From contig CALJGI010000011.1 in assembly GCA_938074045.1 (NCBI GenBank), positions 1-64,000 of the forward strand: 64,000 nucleotides of DNA, given 5' to 3'. This stretch comes from an uncultured Halieaceae bacterium (GTDB lineage: Bacteria > Pseudomonadota > Gammaproteobacteria > Pseudomonadales > Halieaceae). The translations under genes and the position numbers were made by a program. This document shows, in pieces, positions 43,242 through 52,858 of this stretch. Every line of letters starts with the position of its first letter. The stretch's first letter is position 1. Below the pieces are notes generated by a model. That model searched no databases and was not told where the DNA came from. It worked only from the letters and a program-made list of their open reading frames with translations.

Positions 43242-46184
43242 ATGCCCGGCACAGCCAACGCACCACACGAATCCTTCGAGTTACTGCGACAGAATCATAT
43301 AGATGCTCTGAACCTCGATATCAGCTACTACCGCCACCACCAGACCGGCGCTGAACACTATCACCTCGGTGCGGAGAATACGGAAAACGTATTTCTGGTT
43401 GCACTGCGCACGGTACCAGAAGATTCCACCGGTGTTGCCCATATCCTGGAGCACACAGCCCTGTGCGGGAGCGAACGCTTTCCGGTCCGCGATCCGTTTT
43501 TCATGATGACAAGGCGCTCGCTGAATACTTTCATGAACGCTTTTACCAGCAGTGACTGGACCGCCTATCCTTTTGCCAGTCAAAACCGTAAGGATTTTCA
43601 AAATCTGCTGGAAGTATATCTGGACGCGGTTTTCTTCTCTCGACTGGACCCACTGGATTTCGCCCAGGAAGGGCACCGTATGGAATTTGCCGAAGCGGAT
43701 AATCCCGAATCAGAGCTGGTATTCAAGGGGGTTGTATACAATGAGATGAAAGGTGCCATGAGCTCGGTCCTGAGCACGCTGTGGCAAACTGTCAGCCACC
43801 ATCTTTTTCCCACCACCACCTATCACTACAACAGTGGTGGCGAACCAGAGCACATACCGGACCTCAGTTACCGGCAGCTAAAACAGTTCTACACCTCTCA
43901 TTATCATCCTAGCAATGCTATTTTCATGACCTTTGGTGATGTCCCGGCGGCGGAACACCAGGCCGAATTTCACGACCGGGCGCTGCATCGTTTTACCCAA
44001 CTGAATGAGGAAATTCAGGTACCAAGAGAGGTTCGCTACGAAGCACCACAGCGTATTCAAACAACCTATGCCTACGATGACGGGGACGATACAAAGGGCA
44101 AGACTCATCTGGTAATGGCGTGGCTGGTTGGCGACAGCACCGACCTGGAACAACTACTTGAGGCGCAACTGCTGGCCAGCGTCCTGCTGGACAACAGTGC
44201 ATCCCCGCTACAGTTACAACTGGAAACCAGTTCTCTCGGGCAATCACCCTCTCCATTGTGTGGGCTTGAAGATTCTCTGAGGGAGCTTGTCTTCGCCTGC
44301 GGTCTGGAAGGTAGTGAGGTAGCTCATACTGAAGAATTCGAGGCGCTTGTACTCAACACACTGAAAGATGTTGCTGAGAATGGCGTCGAGAAAGAGGTGC
44401 TCGATTCGGTCCTACATCAACTGGAACTGCACCAGCGGGAAATTGGTGGGGACTCATACCCCTATGGACTGCAATTGATTTTAACGGCCTTGGCCAGCGC
44501 AACACACCACACCGACCCCGCCCCTGTCCTTGATATGGACCCGGTACTGGAAAAGCTGCGACAGCGTATAGCCGACCCCGAGTACCTAAAAAATCTGGTA
44601 CGCACCATGCTACTGGATAATACCCACCGCATAACGCTCTCCATGGCACCGGACACCAATCTAAGCGCACAACGGGCCAAGGACGAAGCCGCCCGTCTGG
44701 CTGCGGCAGCGGCCTCCATGGATGCTACAGCCAAGGAGCAGGTTGTAAGTCTGGCTCGACAGTTGAAAGAGCGTCAGGAACAAGATGACGACGGGGACAT
44801 TTTGCCGAAGGTAGGACTGGCAGATGTATCACCAAAGTTGCCAGAACTGATACCGAATCAGGTAAAACTGGGGCAGCTCGACTGCCACCAATATGGCCAG
44901 GGCACAAACGGTATCGTTTATCAACAACTGGTTACACGTTTACCCATGCTTGAGGACAAACAGCTCGAGTTACTACCCCACTACACGGGCAGTCTAACTG
45001 AACTCGGCCTAGGATCTTCGGATTATCTTTCTGCACAGGAACGACAGGCCGCTGTTTGCGGCTCCATCAATGCATTCAGCAGTATGCGTGGCGGCGTCAA
45101 CAATGCACAGGACGTTGCAGCGTATGTAGTACTCTCTTCCAAAGCCCTGCAACGGAATCAAGGCCCACAAACCGAGTTAATGCTGGACACCCTCACATCC
45201 GTCAGATTCGACGAGTTATCACGCTTGCGCGAACTGGTGGCACAATCCAGGGCCAGGCGCGAGCAAGGTATCACATCCAATGGGCATGGCTTGGTAATGA
45301 CAGCGGCCGCAGCCGGGTACTCCCCGGTAGCTGCATTGAGCCACCGACTCAGCGGGCTGGCGGGGATCAAGACCATCCGAGAACTTGATCAATCGCTGGA
45401 TGACGCCGACGCTTTGGAGGCTCATGCCCGCGGATTGGCTGATCTTCACGCTGTCATACAATCTTCCAGTCATCAACTGCTGCAGGTGGCAGAACCCGGC
45501 AACCTGGAACAACTGGTCGAAGACACCTCACATCAATGGACGGCGGTGATCAGCTCTGAGGGCAACATCGAACTGGCGCTACCCGGAATCAATGAACACC
45601 GGCGTGAGTTATGGATAACCAGCACCCAGGTGAATTTCTGTGCATTGGCATTTCCCACCGTGGCCCCCGCGCACCCGGACGCTGCACCCCTCACAGTTTT
45701 GGGTGGCTACCTCCGCAATGGCTATTTACACCGATCGATCAGGGAACAGGGTGGCGCCTACGGTGGTGGGGCGACACAGGACTCGGGTAACGCTTCTTTC
45801 CGCTTCTATTCCTACCGCGATCCGCGCCTGGTTGACACCATCGATGACTTCAATGGCAGCATCGAGTGGCTACTGACAGCGAAGCACCAGACGGCAAGTC
45901 TTGAAGAAGCCATACTGGGTGTGGTGGCCAGCCTCGATCGACCCAGTTCTCCATCGGGTGAAGCCAAACAGCATTTTCACAACAATCTGTTCGGCCGCAC
46001 CCACAGCCATAGAAGTGTATTCCGACAGCGAATTCTGAACGTCAAGATAGAAGATCTGCGACGGGTTGCTGAGCAGTACTTAAAGCAAGCGGACTGTAGC
46101 ATCGCCGTGTTAACCAATGCTGAAACCGCCGCTGAAATTGGGTCCTGGGTTGAGGAAGAAGGTCTGGTGCAACAAATACTGTAG
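43242..46184 (+). CDS. M16C zinc metalloprotease (PreP/insulinase-like)
   Basis: A 980-residue protein, typical of the presequence-protease branch of family M16. The inverted zinc motif HILEH gives His67, Glu70 and His71; the third ligand Glu lies in the later Glu-rich helix. SLNTFMNAFTSSDWTAYPF is the conserved substrate-chamber segment. Two homologous halves are joined by a linker near residue 500. There is no signal peptide, so it should work in the cytosol, degrading short peptides. A terminator-like hairpin at its end serves the opposite strand. Confidence 0.92.
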   Translation: MPGTANAPHESFELLRQNHIDALNLDISYYRHHQTGAEHYHLGAENTENVFLVALRTVPEDSTGVAHILEHTALCGSERFPVRDPFFMMTRRSLNTFMNAFTSSDWTAYPFASQNRKDFQNLLEVYLDAVFFSRLDPLDFAQEGHRMEFAEADNPESELVFKGVVYNEMKGAMSSVLSTLWQTVSHHLFPTTTYHYNSGGEPEHIPDLSYRQLKQFYTSHYHPSNAIFMTFGDVPAAEHQAEFHDRALHRFTQLNEEIQVPREVRYEAPQRIQTTYAYDDGDDTKGKTHLVMAWLVGDSTDLEQLLEAQLLASVLLDNSASPLQLQLETSSLGQSPSPLCGLEDSLRELVFACGLEGSEVAHTEEFEALVLNTLKDVAENGVEKEVLDSVLHQLELHQREIGGDSYPYGLQLILTALASATHHTDPAPVLDMDPVLEKLRQRIADPEYLKNLVRTMLLDNTHRITLSMAPDTNLSAQRAKDEAARLAAAAASMDATAKEQVVSLARQLKERQEQDDDGDILPKVGLADVSPKLPELIPNQVKLGQLDCHQYGQGTNGIVYQQLVTRLPMLEDKQLELLPHYTGSLTELGLGSSDYLSAQERQAAVCGSINAFSSMRGGVNNAQDVAAYVVLSSKALQRNQGPQTELMLDTLTSVRFDELSRLRELVAQSRARREQGITSNGHGLVMTAAAAGYSPVAALSHRLSGLAGIKTIRELDQSLDDADALEAHARGLADLHAVIQSSSHQLLQVAEPGNLEQLVEDTSHQWTAVISSEGNIELALPGINEHRRELWITSTQVNFCALAFPTVAPAHPDAAPLTVLGGYLRNGYLHRSIREQGGAYGGGATQDSGNASFRFYSYRDPRLVDTIDDFNGSIEWLLTAKHQTASLEEAILGVVASLDRPSSPSGEAKQHFHNNLFGRTHSHRSVFRQRILNVKIEDLRRVAEQYLKQADCSIAVLTNAETAAEIGSWVEEEGLVQQIL

Positions 46185-46186
46185 AC

Positions 46187-46212
46187 AAAAAAGGGGCAGC
46201 AGCGCTGTCCCC
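46187..46212 (-). terminator. Rho-independent terminator of the CpxP/Spy-like gene
   Basis: Read on the reverse strand: GGGG, a bulged A, CAGC, loop GCT, GCTGCCCC, then six T. It lies just beyond the stop of the CpxP/Spy-like gene and touches the 3' end of the protease gene on the other strand. Confidence 0.7.
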
Positions 46213-46230
46213 CATACCTGGAGTTAGTAG

Positions 46231-46737
46231 TTAGTCAGTAGCATCGTCAGATTTGTCGCGTTTCCCATAACGATCAGGTCTGGCGCGATGTTTTTTCTTC
46301 ATGTGCTGCCTGCGCTCTTGCATTTTTCCATGCATTTCGCCCATCTTTTCGCGCTGCGCTGGCGTCAGTACCTGCCGCACCTCAGCCCTTAGTTTCGCCC
46401 CCTGGACGATGGCTTCGACCTGTAATTCGGAGGCACGCTCGGCCAGCTCACGCAGCCCGGCCTCATCAAAAGGCTCAGCGGCACTGGCTTCTTTCAGCGC
46501 ATGATGTGCACTCTTCAATTCATCGCGCTGAGACTCCATGGTGGACGACCGCTCGTTTAGAATCGCGTCAATGTCCTCGCGTTGATCCTCGGTCAAATCC
46601 AGTTTTACGCTCAACTTGTTTATCATCTGCTGCGGATCCATTCCCAGGTCACGGCCTGAAAATCCCGGAAAGGCCTGCGCACCGATACTGATACTCGCGA
46701 TCACGACAGCGCCCCATAGATAGTTCATCATTCGCAT
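46231..46737 (-). CDS. Periplasmic LTxxQ protein, CpxP/Spy-like chaperone
   Basis: A 168-residue exported helical protein. GAGGAG eight bases before the ATG at 46737 sets the start. Signal peptide ends near AQAF. Two LTxxQ-type repeats, LTEDQREDI and LTPAQREKM, define the CpxP/Spy family; the tail is strongly basic (KKKHRARPDRYGKR). CpxP-type proteins bind misfolded proteins and restrain the CpxA sensor. It is divergent from cpxR-cpxA with CpxR half-sites between, which supports CpxP function. Confidence 0.85.
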   Translation of the reverse strand: MRMMNYLWGAVVIASISIGAQAFPGFSGRDLGMDPQQMINKLSVKLDLTEDQREDIDAILNERSSTMESQRDELKSAHHALKEASAAEPFDEAGLRELAERASELQVEAIVQGAKLRAEVRQVLTPAQREKMGEMHGKMQERRQHMKKKHRARPDRYGKRDKSDDATD

Positions 46738-46785
46738 ATTGTGTACTCCTCTGTAAGACATGTTGCCAGTATATGGTGAGACCCT

Positions 46786-46830
46786 GTAAAGAAGGCTTCG
46801 AGGTGTGTAAAGAACTGTAAAGTCTGTAAT
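46786..46830. promoter_or_regulatory. CpxR-type binding region with phased GTAAA half-sites
   Basis: GTAAAgaactGTAAA (46807-46821) is an exact GTAAA-N5-GTAAA CpxR box. Extra half-sites GTAAA (46786) and GTAAT (46826) lie 21 and 9 bases from it, so all four face nearly the same side of the helix. The region lies between the CpxP/Spy-like gene and cpxR and probably autoregulates both. Confidence 0.65.
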
Positions 46831-46897
46831 GTGTCCCCGTGACTTTGGTTTGCATGAGCGGCACACTCTGGACTTCAGCTAGCATCAAGGCAACTGC

Positions 46898-47602
46898 ATG
46901 ACCACCCAACTTTTGATCATTGATGATGACATTGAGCTCTGTGAATTGCTCACAACCTTTTTGAACCTGGAAGGTTTTGTTTGCACATCTGTGCATGATG
47001 GCGCTGCCGCCATAGAACAATGTCGCCGCGAGCAATTCAATATTATCGTCCTTGATGTGATGCTACCCAGCATTCAGGGATTCGAAGTGCTGCGATCCTT
47101 ACGGGAGTTTACGGATACCCCCGTGCTAATGCTCACCGCTCGCGGTGAAGATACCGATCGTATCGTCGGCCTGGAAATGGGTGCCGATGACTATCTTCCC
47201 AAACCCTGCAACCCGCGTGAACTGACCGCCCGCCTCCGTGCGATTCTGCGCCGGGTTGAGAACAGTCGATCTGCACCCGATTCGCGCGTGCTAAGCGCTG
47301 GAGATCTTCACATCGACCGAGGTACCCGGAGTTGTACTTACTGTGATACCGAGTTGTCACTCACAACCGCTGAGTTCAATATTCTCGCTGTGCTTGTAAA
47401 TCACAGTGGAACCGTAGTTTCCAAGGAAACACTGACCGAAAAAGCGCTGAACAGACAATTGACGGCCTATGACAGAAGCGTTGATGTCCATGTCAGTAGT
47501 ATAAGAAAAAAGCTACTGGCAGCGGGTATGGAAACCAGCATCATGAATATTCGCGGCGTTGGCTATCAGTTATCAGCGCTTGAGCAGGTAACCAATGATT
47601 AA
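46898..47602 (+). CDS. cpxR: Response regulator CpxR
   Basis: A 234-residue OmpR-family regulator. The receiver domain keeps the acidic pair (IIDDDIE), the phospho-acceptor Asp in VLDVMLP (about residue 52), Thr in LTARGED and Lys in LPKPCNP. The DNA-binding winged helix covers about residues 135-228 (LTTAEFNILAVLVNHSG, then SVDVHVSSIRKKL, GVGYQL). It overlaps the sensor gene by eight bases. The CpxP/Spy-like neighbour and CpxR-type half-sites support the name over other OmpR members. Confidence 0.9.
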   Translation: MTTQLLIIDDDIELCELLTTFLNLEGFVCTSVHDGAAAIEQCRREQFNIIVLDVMLPSIQGFEVLRSLREFTDTPVLMLTARGEDTDRIVGLEMGADDYLPKPCNPRELTARLRAILRRVENSRSAPDSRVLSAGDLHIDRGTRSCTYCDTELSLTTAEFNILAVLVNHSGTVVSKETLTEKALNRQLTAYDRSVDVHVSSIRKKLLAAGMETSIMNIRGVGYQLSALEQVTND

Positions 47603-48968
47603 GCTTTACGGAAAAGTATTTCTCGGCTTCTGGTTCATTACGCTCGTCGTTTTGGCGAGCTGGATGCTATCTGGCAAGTATCTCGATTTTCTGCCCGCCA
47701 CCGAAGAGGAGACCTGGAGAGACACGCGCCTGACACCGCGACTGCTACACAGCGTTACCTTCGCCATCCAGAATATGCCAAAAAAACGCCTGCAACGATG
47801 GATAGATCAGCAAGAAGAAGAACGCGGCATCAACATACTCCTGATGAACAAACGCGGAGAAGAGTTGTTCGCAAAGCCCATTCCCGAGAATCTCAGTGAG
47901 GACGCACTGAAGCTGCTCAGGTCACGTCGAGGTGGCAGAGTACTGACCGATTCCTATGTAGTAGTTGCACAGCCCGTGTTTCGGCAGGACGCCGGCCCCA
48001 TGCGAATGGTCGCTCTCATGCCGCGACCCGATTCTCCGCTGGTACAACTCCTGGTCAACCACATATGGATCAGAGTCTTATTGGTCATGGTGATTAGCGC
48101 GGCAATTTGCTACTTCATGTCTCGATTCCTGACCCGTCCATTACAGGATCTGCAACTGGCCACGGCGCGACTTGCGGATGGAGACCTGAACACCCGCATA
48201 ACCGTACCGAACACCGGTGGTGACGAAACCACGGAGCTCGCCAGGGATTTCAATGCCATGGCTGCTCGCTTGAAAACACAGATGGAGGAACAAAAAAGGC
48301 TAATACACGACGTATCTCATGAATTGCGGTCACCGCTGACCCGACTTCGAGTTGCGGCAGCCCTCGCCGCGGAGGCAAAGGATGGAGACCGCTATTTGCA
48401 GCGCATTGACCAGGAAATTGATCGTCTTGATCTTCTGATTGATCAGCTTCTGGCGGTTCCCGGCTCGGCCCGGGCATTGGAAGACAGTCTGGACCTGGTA
48501 GCCCTTCTTACACAACTGGTGGAGGATGCAAACTTTGAGGCAGCTGACAGCGGAACAAGGGTAGAGTTTGATAATCCGCTCCTTCAGGCAATCGTAAGCA
48601 GCAGTGGCGATCTGCTACACAGTGCCTTCGAGAACATCATCCGCAATGCCCTACATTACAGCAACCCGCAATCCACAGTGACAGTATCTCTGATGGAAGC
48701 GGACGCCGACCACTACCAGATCGAGGTTACAGATCACGGACCCGGCGTCCCAGAGCCGGAACTCAAGCGTTTATTTGATGCCTTTTATCGGGTTGATCGC
48801 GCCCGCCAGCGCAGCACGGGGGGGCATGGCCTGGGCTTATCTATCGCCAAGCGAGCAATCGAGCACCACAAAGGCCAGATTACGGCCCGTAATCGTGCGG
48901 ACCCTCGGGGATTGGTTATCAGTGTTACGATGCCGAAACCACACGGCTCTGCAGTCGATACTGCCTGA
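47595..48968 (+). CDS. cpxA: Sensor histidine kinase CpxA
   Basis: A 457-residue sensor with two membrane helices (about residues 7-27 and 156-176) enclosing a periplasmic domain of about 130 residues. A HAMP segment (RFLTRPLQDLQLATARLADGDL, read in parts) leads to the His box HDVSHELRSPLTR and the ATPase motifs NIIRNALHYS, DHGPGVP and GGHGLGLSIA. All catalytic motifs are intact. It senses envelope stress and phosphorylates CpxR. Its 3' end abuts the MATE relic on the other strand. Confidence 0.9.
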   Translation: MIKLYGKVFLGFWFITLVVLASWMLSGKYLDFLPATEEETWRDTRLTPRLLHSVTFAIQNMPKKRLQRWIDQQEEERGINILLMNKRGEELFAKPIPENLSEDALKLLRSRRGGRVLTDSYVVVAQPVFRQDAGPMRMVALMPRPDSPLVQLLVNHIWIRVLLVMVISAAICYFMSRFLTRPLQDLQLATARLADGDLNTRITVPNTGGDETTELARDFNAMAARLKTQMEEQKRLIHDVSHELRSPLTRLRVAAALAAEAKDGDRYLQRIDQEIDRLDLLIDQLLAVPGSARALEDSLDLVALLTQLVEDANFEAADSGTRVEFDNPLLQAIVSSSGDLLHSAFENIIRNALHYSNPQSTVTVSLMEADADHYQIEVTDHGPGVPEPELKRLFDAFYRVDRARQRSTGGHGLGLSIAKRAIEHHKGQITARNRADPRGLVISVTMPKPHGSAVDTA

Positions 48969-49355
48969 CCAGAGTAAGCCAGGCACAGGCGGTCGCTGCA
49001 ATGTTTACAAGCGTTGTTGCAATAAACAAAGCGATAACGCCTGCTATGTCACTGCCAGCCCAGGCGAAGGGGCCGATACATATCCCCAGACGTAGTATTC
49101 CCAGTAACAAAGTGTAGCCACTACGGATTCCCTATGCCCAGCTGCCAGAGCACTTAAGGTCGCGACGGCCAAAGGGGTAATGACATTGGCAATCGATAAG
49201 GACAATGCGACAGCTGGCAGCTTTCTGGGTAATCGCGTATCACCCGTCGCCCGTATTGCCGAGTTGCCTACCTGTGGAATGACCAAGGGAACGGTCATGC
49301 GGCGTAGAGTTGGGTCTATGGTTCCGTACAGAATATCCTGATAGGTGACTCTCAT
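48925..49355 (-). pseudogene. Relic of a MATE-family efflux transporter
   Basis: Two overlapping minus-strand frames each encode parts of a MATE protein. The first (49355-49044) has the family pattern MTVPLVIPQVGNSAIRATGDTR; the second (49110-48925) encodes a further hydrophobic pair of helices. They lie in different frames, so a frameshift is present, and both ends of the normal 450-residue protein are missing. The second frame runs into the cpxA 3' end. No start or ribosome site is convincing. Confidence 0.65.
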
Positions 49356-49374
49356 TCAGTCACCTCCCACGCTG

Positions 49375-50142
49375 TCAATCTTGCAGAGAGAACGGGGTGA
49401 AATCGGTTTCCTCATCGTAGACGTCTACAGCTTCCGCCTCTTTCAGTTTTGCTACAACCACATATGTCACCGGTGTCATAGCTACTTCCACTGCCACCTT
49501 AAATCCAAAGTTAAAGAGTACGACCGCCACCAGACTCTCAGTGGACCAGATGCCATAAAACGCCAGGGGATAGAAGATAAGGCTGTCCACACCCTGCCCA
49601 ACAATGGTTGAACCGATGGTTCTCATCCACAGATGACGGCCCTGCATCCAGACCTTCATTCGCGCCAACACGTAAGAATTGACAAAGTCGCCAGCCCAGA
49701 ATGCGACAATGGATCCCACAACTATTCGCCAGGTATTGCCAAAAACGGTTTCCAGGGCGGGCTGCAAAACGTTGTTAAATGGCTCATTACTGTCAATGGG
49801 AAGTGCCAGTACTACAGCAGACATAATGGTCGCAAAAATAAGGGCAAAGAAACCCGCCCAGATGACCCGTCGGGCACGGGCATAGCCGTATACCTCGGTA
49901 AGAATATCCCCGAATATATAGCCGATCGGAAAAAACAAATTACCGGCACCAAAACTGAGTTTATCGCCGAGAAATGGCAGCGCGAAGGGCAGCGTTAGCT
50001 CTGCTACTTTTCCCGGGCCGATCAAGTTAGAGCATAGCAACACAACAACAAATGCCGCCATGATAAATTCATAGTATTTAAAATGGCGCCCGTGGGCCGA
50101 ACGCAGGCGTGCGACAGAATTCGTGGTGCTGCTCTCATCCAT
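49375..50142 (-). CDS. yhhQ: Queuosine precursor transporter YhhQ
   Basis: A 255-residue membrane protein of the DUF165/YhhQ family, which imports 7-cyano- or 7-aminomethyl-7-deazaguanine for queuosine synthesis. Six hydrophobic segments are seen. Signature stretches are LFFPIGYIFGDILTEVYGYARARRVIW, FWAGDFVNSYVLARMKVW and RTIGSTIVGQGVDSLIFYPLAF (read in parts). Its start overlaps the upstream TPR-protein gene by eight bases, so the two are co-transcribed. No preQ1 riboswitch can be fitted because there is no leader. Confidence 0.92.
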   Translation of the reverse strand: MDESSTTNSVARLRSAHGRHFKYYEFIMAAFVVVLLCSNLIGPGKVAELTLPFALPFLGDKLSFGAGNLFFPIGYIFGDILTEVYGYARARRVIWAGFFALIFATIMSAVVLALPIDSNEPFNNVLQPALETVFGNTWRIVVGSIVAFWAGDFVNSYVLARMKVWMQGRHLWMRTIGSTIVGQGVDSLIFYPLAFYGIWSTESLVAVVLFNFGFKVAVEVAMTPVTYVVVAKLKEAEAVDVYDEETDFTPFSLQD

Positions 50143-52336
50143 GTCCCAATAACTCCCTTTGAGTCGCGGCCCTGTTTTTCAGTCGAACTATGAGTGTCTG
50201 GAATCGTTGATCTGCTTTCAGCCCGGAGAACGCGGGGTTATCTCGCAATCGCCACTGCCATCCCAGTATGTACCCCTGATCTACGGCGCGTTCCAGTTGC
50301 TCCAATGCAGCATCTGAGTCTCCCTGTAACGCCTTCACCTCTGCCTGCAATAGCTGATACCCGGGAAAGGCCCAGTATTGATGAGGCTTTACATTGTCCC
50401 GAACCCAGTACAACAGCGGCGTGGCTTTCCCGCTCTCCCCTTGCTTGATCAGTTCGGTAGCCAGGGCAACAGCCACGAATGCGTGAGGGGCTTGTGCTGC
50501 CAACACGGTGGACGACCATAAGTCAGTCGTGTTGTTCTGTTTGAGAATAGCAGGATAGAGCCGTTCAAAAAAGGGCAACGATTCGCTCGTTTCGTCAGCT
50601 GAAAGATTGCCAAGAAAAACCAGATCGCTGCTGTGGCGGAAATTTCTGTCTCTGGACAAAGCACTTTTTGATAATTCTACCGCCCCCTGCGAATCTCCCT
50701 GTAATGAGCGCAAAAGCACACTGACTGATTGGGAAAACGCGGCACCCGGTGCCATGGCAAGCGCTTCACTAGCCATATTTGATGCTGCGGTAAAATCTTC
50801 TATGCTTGCCAGGTATAACGCTAAATAGGCTTTAATCTCCGGATCATTCGGGTCCGCTTCTGCTGCCTGTCGAGTCAATTTGATGGCACTCACAAGGTCT
50901 CCTCCCAGCGATGCCTGGGCGAGTCCTTGCAACCAGATGACGTTTGGATTTCCCGACACCAGCTCAAGGCTGCGCTCAAATGCTGCCTCTGCTTGTTCTA
51001 GATTTCCACCTGCTGCGAACACCAAGCCACGGGCCCAATGTACACTTGAGCTATATTGGGTTTCGCTGAATGCCGTCTTCAGTAGCGATTGCGCGCGATC
51101 AAGCTGACCCAAATCAATAAGAGTATTGGCATACAACCAATGATCATTATCGCCGAGTGACTGAAGATCTTCCGCGCGATGATACTCTACCTGCGCCCGA
51201 TACAAGTCCGAACGCAGGTAAGCAATACCACCCAGTGCAGCATATGCACCACCGAAGCCCGGATCCACATCCAAAGCTTTATATGCGGCGCGTTGAGCCA
51301 AAGCCAAAGTGTCCTCTGGCTCTGCCACACCCGTCAAAACACTGAACAACAACGTTCGAGCCAATGCGGCATGTGCCTGCGATAATGCCGGTGTCAGAGA
51401 GATCGCTTTTTCCAGTTCAGCTTGAGCCGCTTGCAAATCAGAAAAACTGGATTTTCTCAGGTGTTGCAGTCCCCGCAGGTAGTGGTCGTATCCAGCTATC
51501 TGCTGCTCGGAACTTGTGAACTTGCGCAGGTCGGTGTCCTGAGACCCGAGTAATTTTATATGCAGAGCACCAGCGATGGATGAGGCTATGCTGGACTGTA
51601 CTTCAAATAGATTCCTCAATTCTCGATCATAGGTCTGCGACCAAATTGGCGTGTCGAGTTCTGTATCAATCAGCTGTGCACTGATACGGACTGAAGTGCC
51701 ACTCTTTCTTACGCTACCATCAACGAGATACTTTACATTAAGCGACTGAGCAATCGTTGGCACGTCGACTTCCTTGCCTCGAAATGAGAAGGAGGAGGTG
51801 CGGGAGGTTACCTTGAGCTTCTGCGTCGCCACAAGTGCATTCAGTAAATCCTCTGATATGCCGTCAGAGAAGTATGATTGCTCAGGATCAGAGGACAAAT
51901 TGAGAAAAGGAAGTACCGCTATCGTGGGCACTTCTGCAACCCGGGCTGTCACCAACTCCCGCAGCGGTTGTTCGTCGGAAACCAGGCGGAAGATCAGGAG
52001 GTAGAGCACTATCCCGATAATCCCGATGGCTCCCCAGGTCTGCAACAGACCTCTGGCGCCGGCCTGCGATTGGAAAGCTTCCTCGGATGCATGATCATCG
52101 GCCACCTCGGTCCTCACCAAGCCAGCTGGCGTCAATTCAAATGCCCAGGCGATGACACAGGCTATGGGTAGCCCTATCAGTAATAGAAGTACAACAAAGG
52201 TCTGGGTCCAGGATGGCAGTAACATCAGTGGAAACACCACTGTAATAAATTGCACAATTAGCCAGCTAAACACGCTATAGGCAATACACACCCTGATAAC
52301 GTTTCGTCTACGAAGCTCGCTGATGAATGTTTTCAT
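50135..52336 (-). CDS. Membrane protein with TolB-like (FlgO-type) and TPR domains
   Basis: A 733-residue protein. Residues about 13-65 and 100-120 form three membrane helices; the opening ISELRRRNVIRVCIAY is typical of this group. A TolB-N/FlgO-like domain follows (IAVLPFLNLSSDPEQSYFSDGISEDLL, read in parts, about 138-260). The rest is a long TPR array (about 280-720) with repeats such as AHAALARTLL, AYAALGGIAYL and WARGLVFAAGGNLEQAEAAFERSLELV. In related proteins this module sits behind an adenylate cyclase or winged-helix domain, which is missing here. Likely a periplasmic scaffold; function unknown. Confidence 0.8.
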   Translation of the reverse strand: MKTFISELRRRNVIRVCIAYSVFSWLIVQFITVVFPLMLLPSWTQTFVVLLLLIGLPIACVIAWAFELTPAGLVRTEVADDHASEEAFQSQAGARGLLQTWGAIGIIGIVLYLLIFRLVSDEQPLRELVTARVAEVPTIAVLPFLNLSSDPEQSYFSDGISEDLLNALVATQKLKVTSRTSSFSFRGKEVDVPTIAQSLNVKYLVDGSVRKSGTSVRISAQLIDTELDTPIWSQTYDRELRNLFEVQSSIASSIAGALHIKLLGSQDTDLRKFTSSEQQIAGYDHYLRGLQHLRKSSFSDLQAAQAELEKAISLTPALSQAHAALARTLLFSVLTGVAEPEDTLALAQRAAYKALDVDPGFGGAYAALGGIAYLRSDLYRAQVEYHRAEDLQSLGDNDHWLYANTLIDLGQLDRAQSLLKTAFSETQYSSSVHWARGLVFAAGGNLEQAEAAFERSLELVSGNPNVIWLQGLAQASLGGDLVSAIKLTRQAAEADPNDPEIKAYLALYLASIEDFTAASNMASEALAMAPGAAFSQSVSVLLRSLQGDSQGAVELSKSALSRDRNFRHSSDLVFLGNLSADETSESLPFFERLYPAILKQNNTTDLWSSTVLAAQAPHAFVAVALATELIKQGESGKATPLLYWVRDNVKPHQYWAFPGYQLLQAEVKALQGDSDAALEQLERAVDQGYILGWQWRLRDNPAFSGLKADQRFQTLIVRLKNRAATQRELLGHG

Positions 52337-52371
52337 AGACGTGAAGATTTATTGCCCGGGATTTCGATAAT

Positions 52372-52773
52372 TCAGCTATCTTTTGATTCAGCAGGAACAA
52401 GCTCAAACAGATCATCAATCTGACAGCGGCGTACACCGGGCGAGCTGCGCACGATAATCTGGTCATGTCGCGTAAGTGTGCTTAATCCGGTCTTCACCGC
52501 TATAGCATTCGCCGTGCGTAACTCAGGGCAAGTAATCGCGAAAGTGATGAGATAATGTTTTTTGGGAGATGTGCTGATCATTGCTGCACGATCAGTGACA
52601 TGTCTCCAGCCATGGATGCGGTAATTACTGATCCGGGTCACAGACTTTCTGGACTCATACCCCATCTCCGACAGACGCTGATCGAGATTCTCAACTGATT
52701 TAATGGGGCCGCTGCTACAGGCAACCAATAACAACGACATAAGCGCTGTAACAAATAACTTCCACCCGATCAT
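52372..52773 (-). CDS. DUF6491-like lipoprotein
   Basis: A 133-residue lipoprotein with ATG at 52773 after GGAGAG. The lipobox is LLVACSS. The mature part resembles DUF6491: ISNYRIHGWRHVTDRAAMI, then KKHYLITFAITCPELRTANAIAV and a closing Cys-bearing segment GVRRCQIDDLFELVP (read in parts). Two mature cysteines could form a disulfide. Role unknown. It lies between recX and the TPR-protein gene on the same strand. Confidence 0.75.
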   Translation of the reverse strand: MIGWKLFVTALMSLLLVACSSGPIKSVENLDQRLSEMGYESRKSVTRISNYRIHGWRHVTDRAAMISTSPKKHYLITFAITCPELRTANAIAVKTGLSTLTRHDQIIVRSSPGVRRCQIDDLFELVPAESKDS

Positions 52774-52858
52774 TCCAATACTCTCCAGAAGTTCACCATC
52801 ACTGCGGTGAATAATAGCACCCACTATGGGGCAGAACATCCCTGGAGAAGAACAACTT

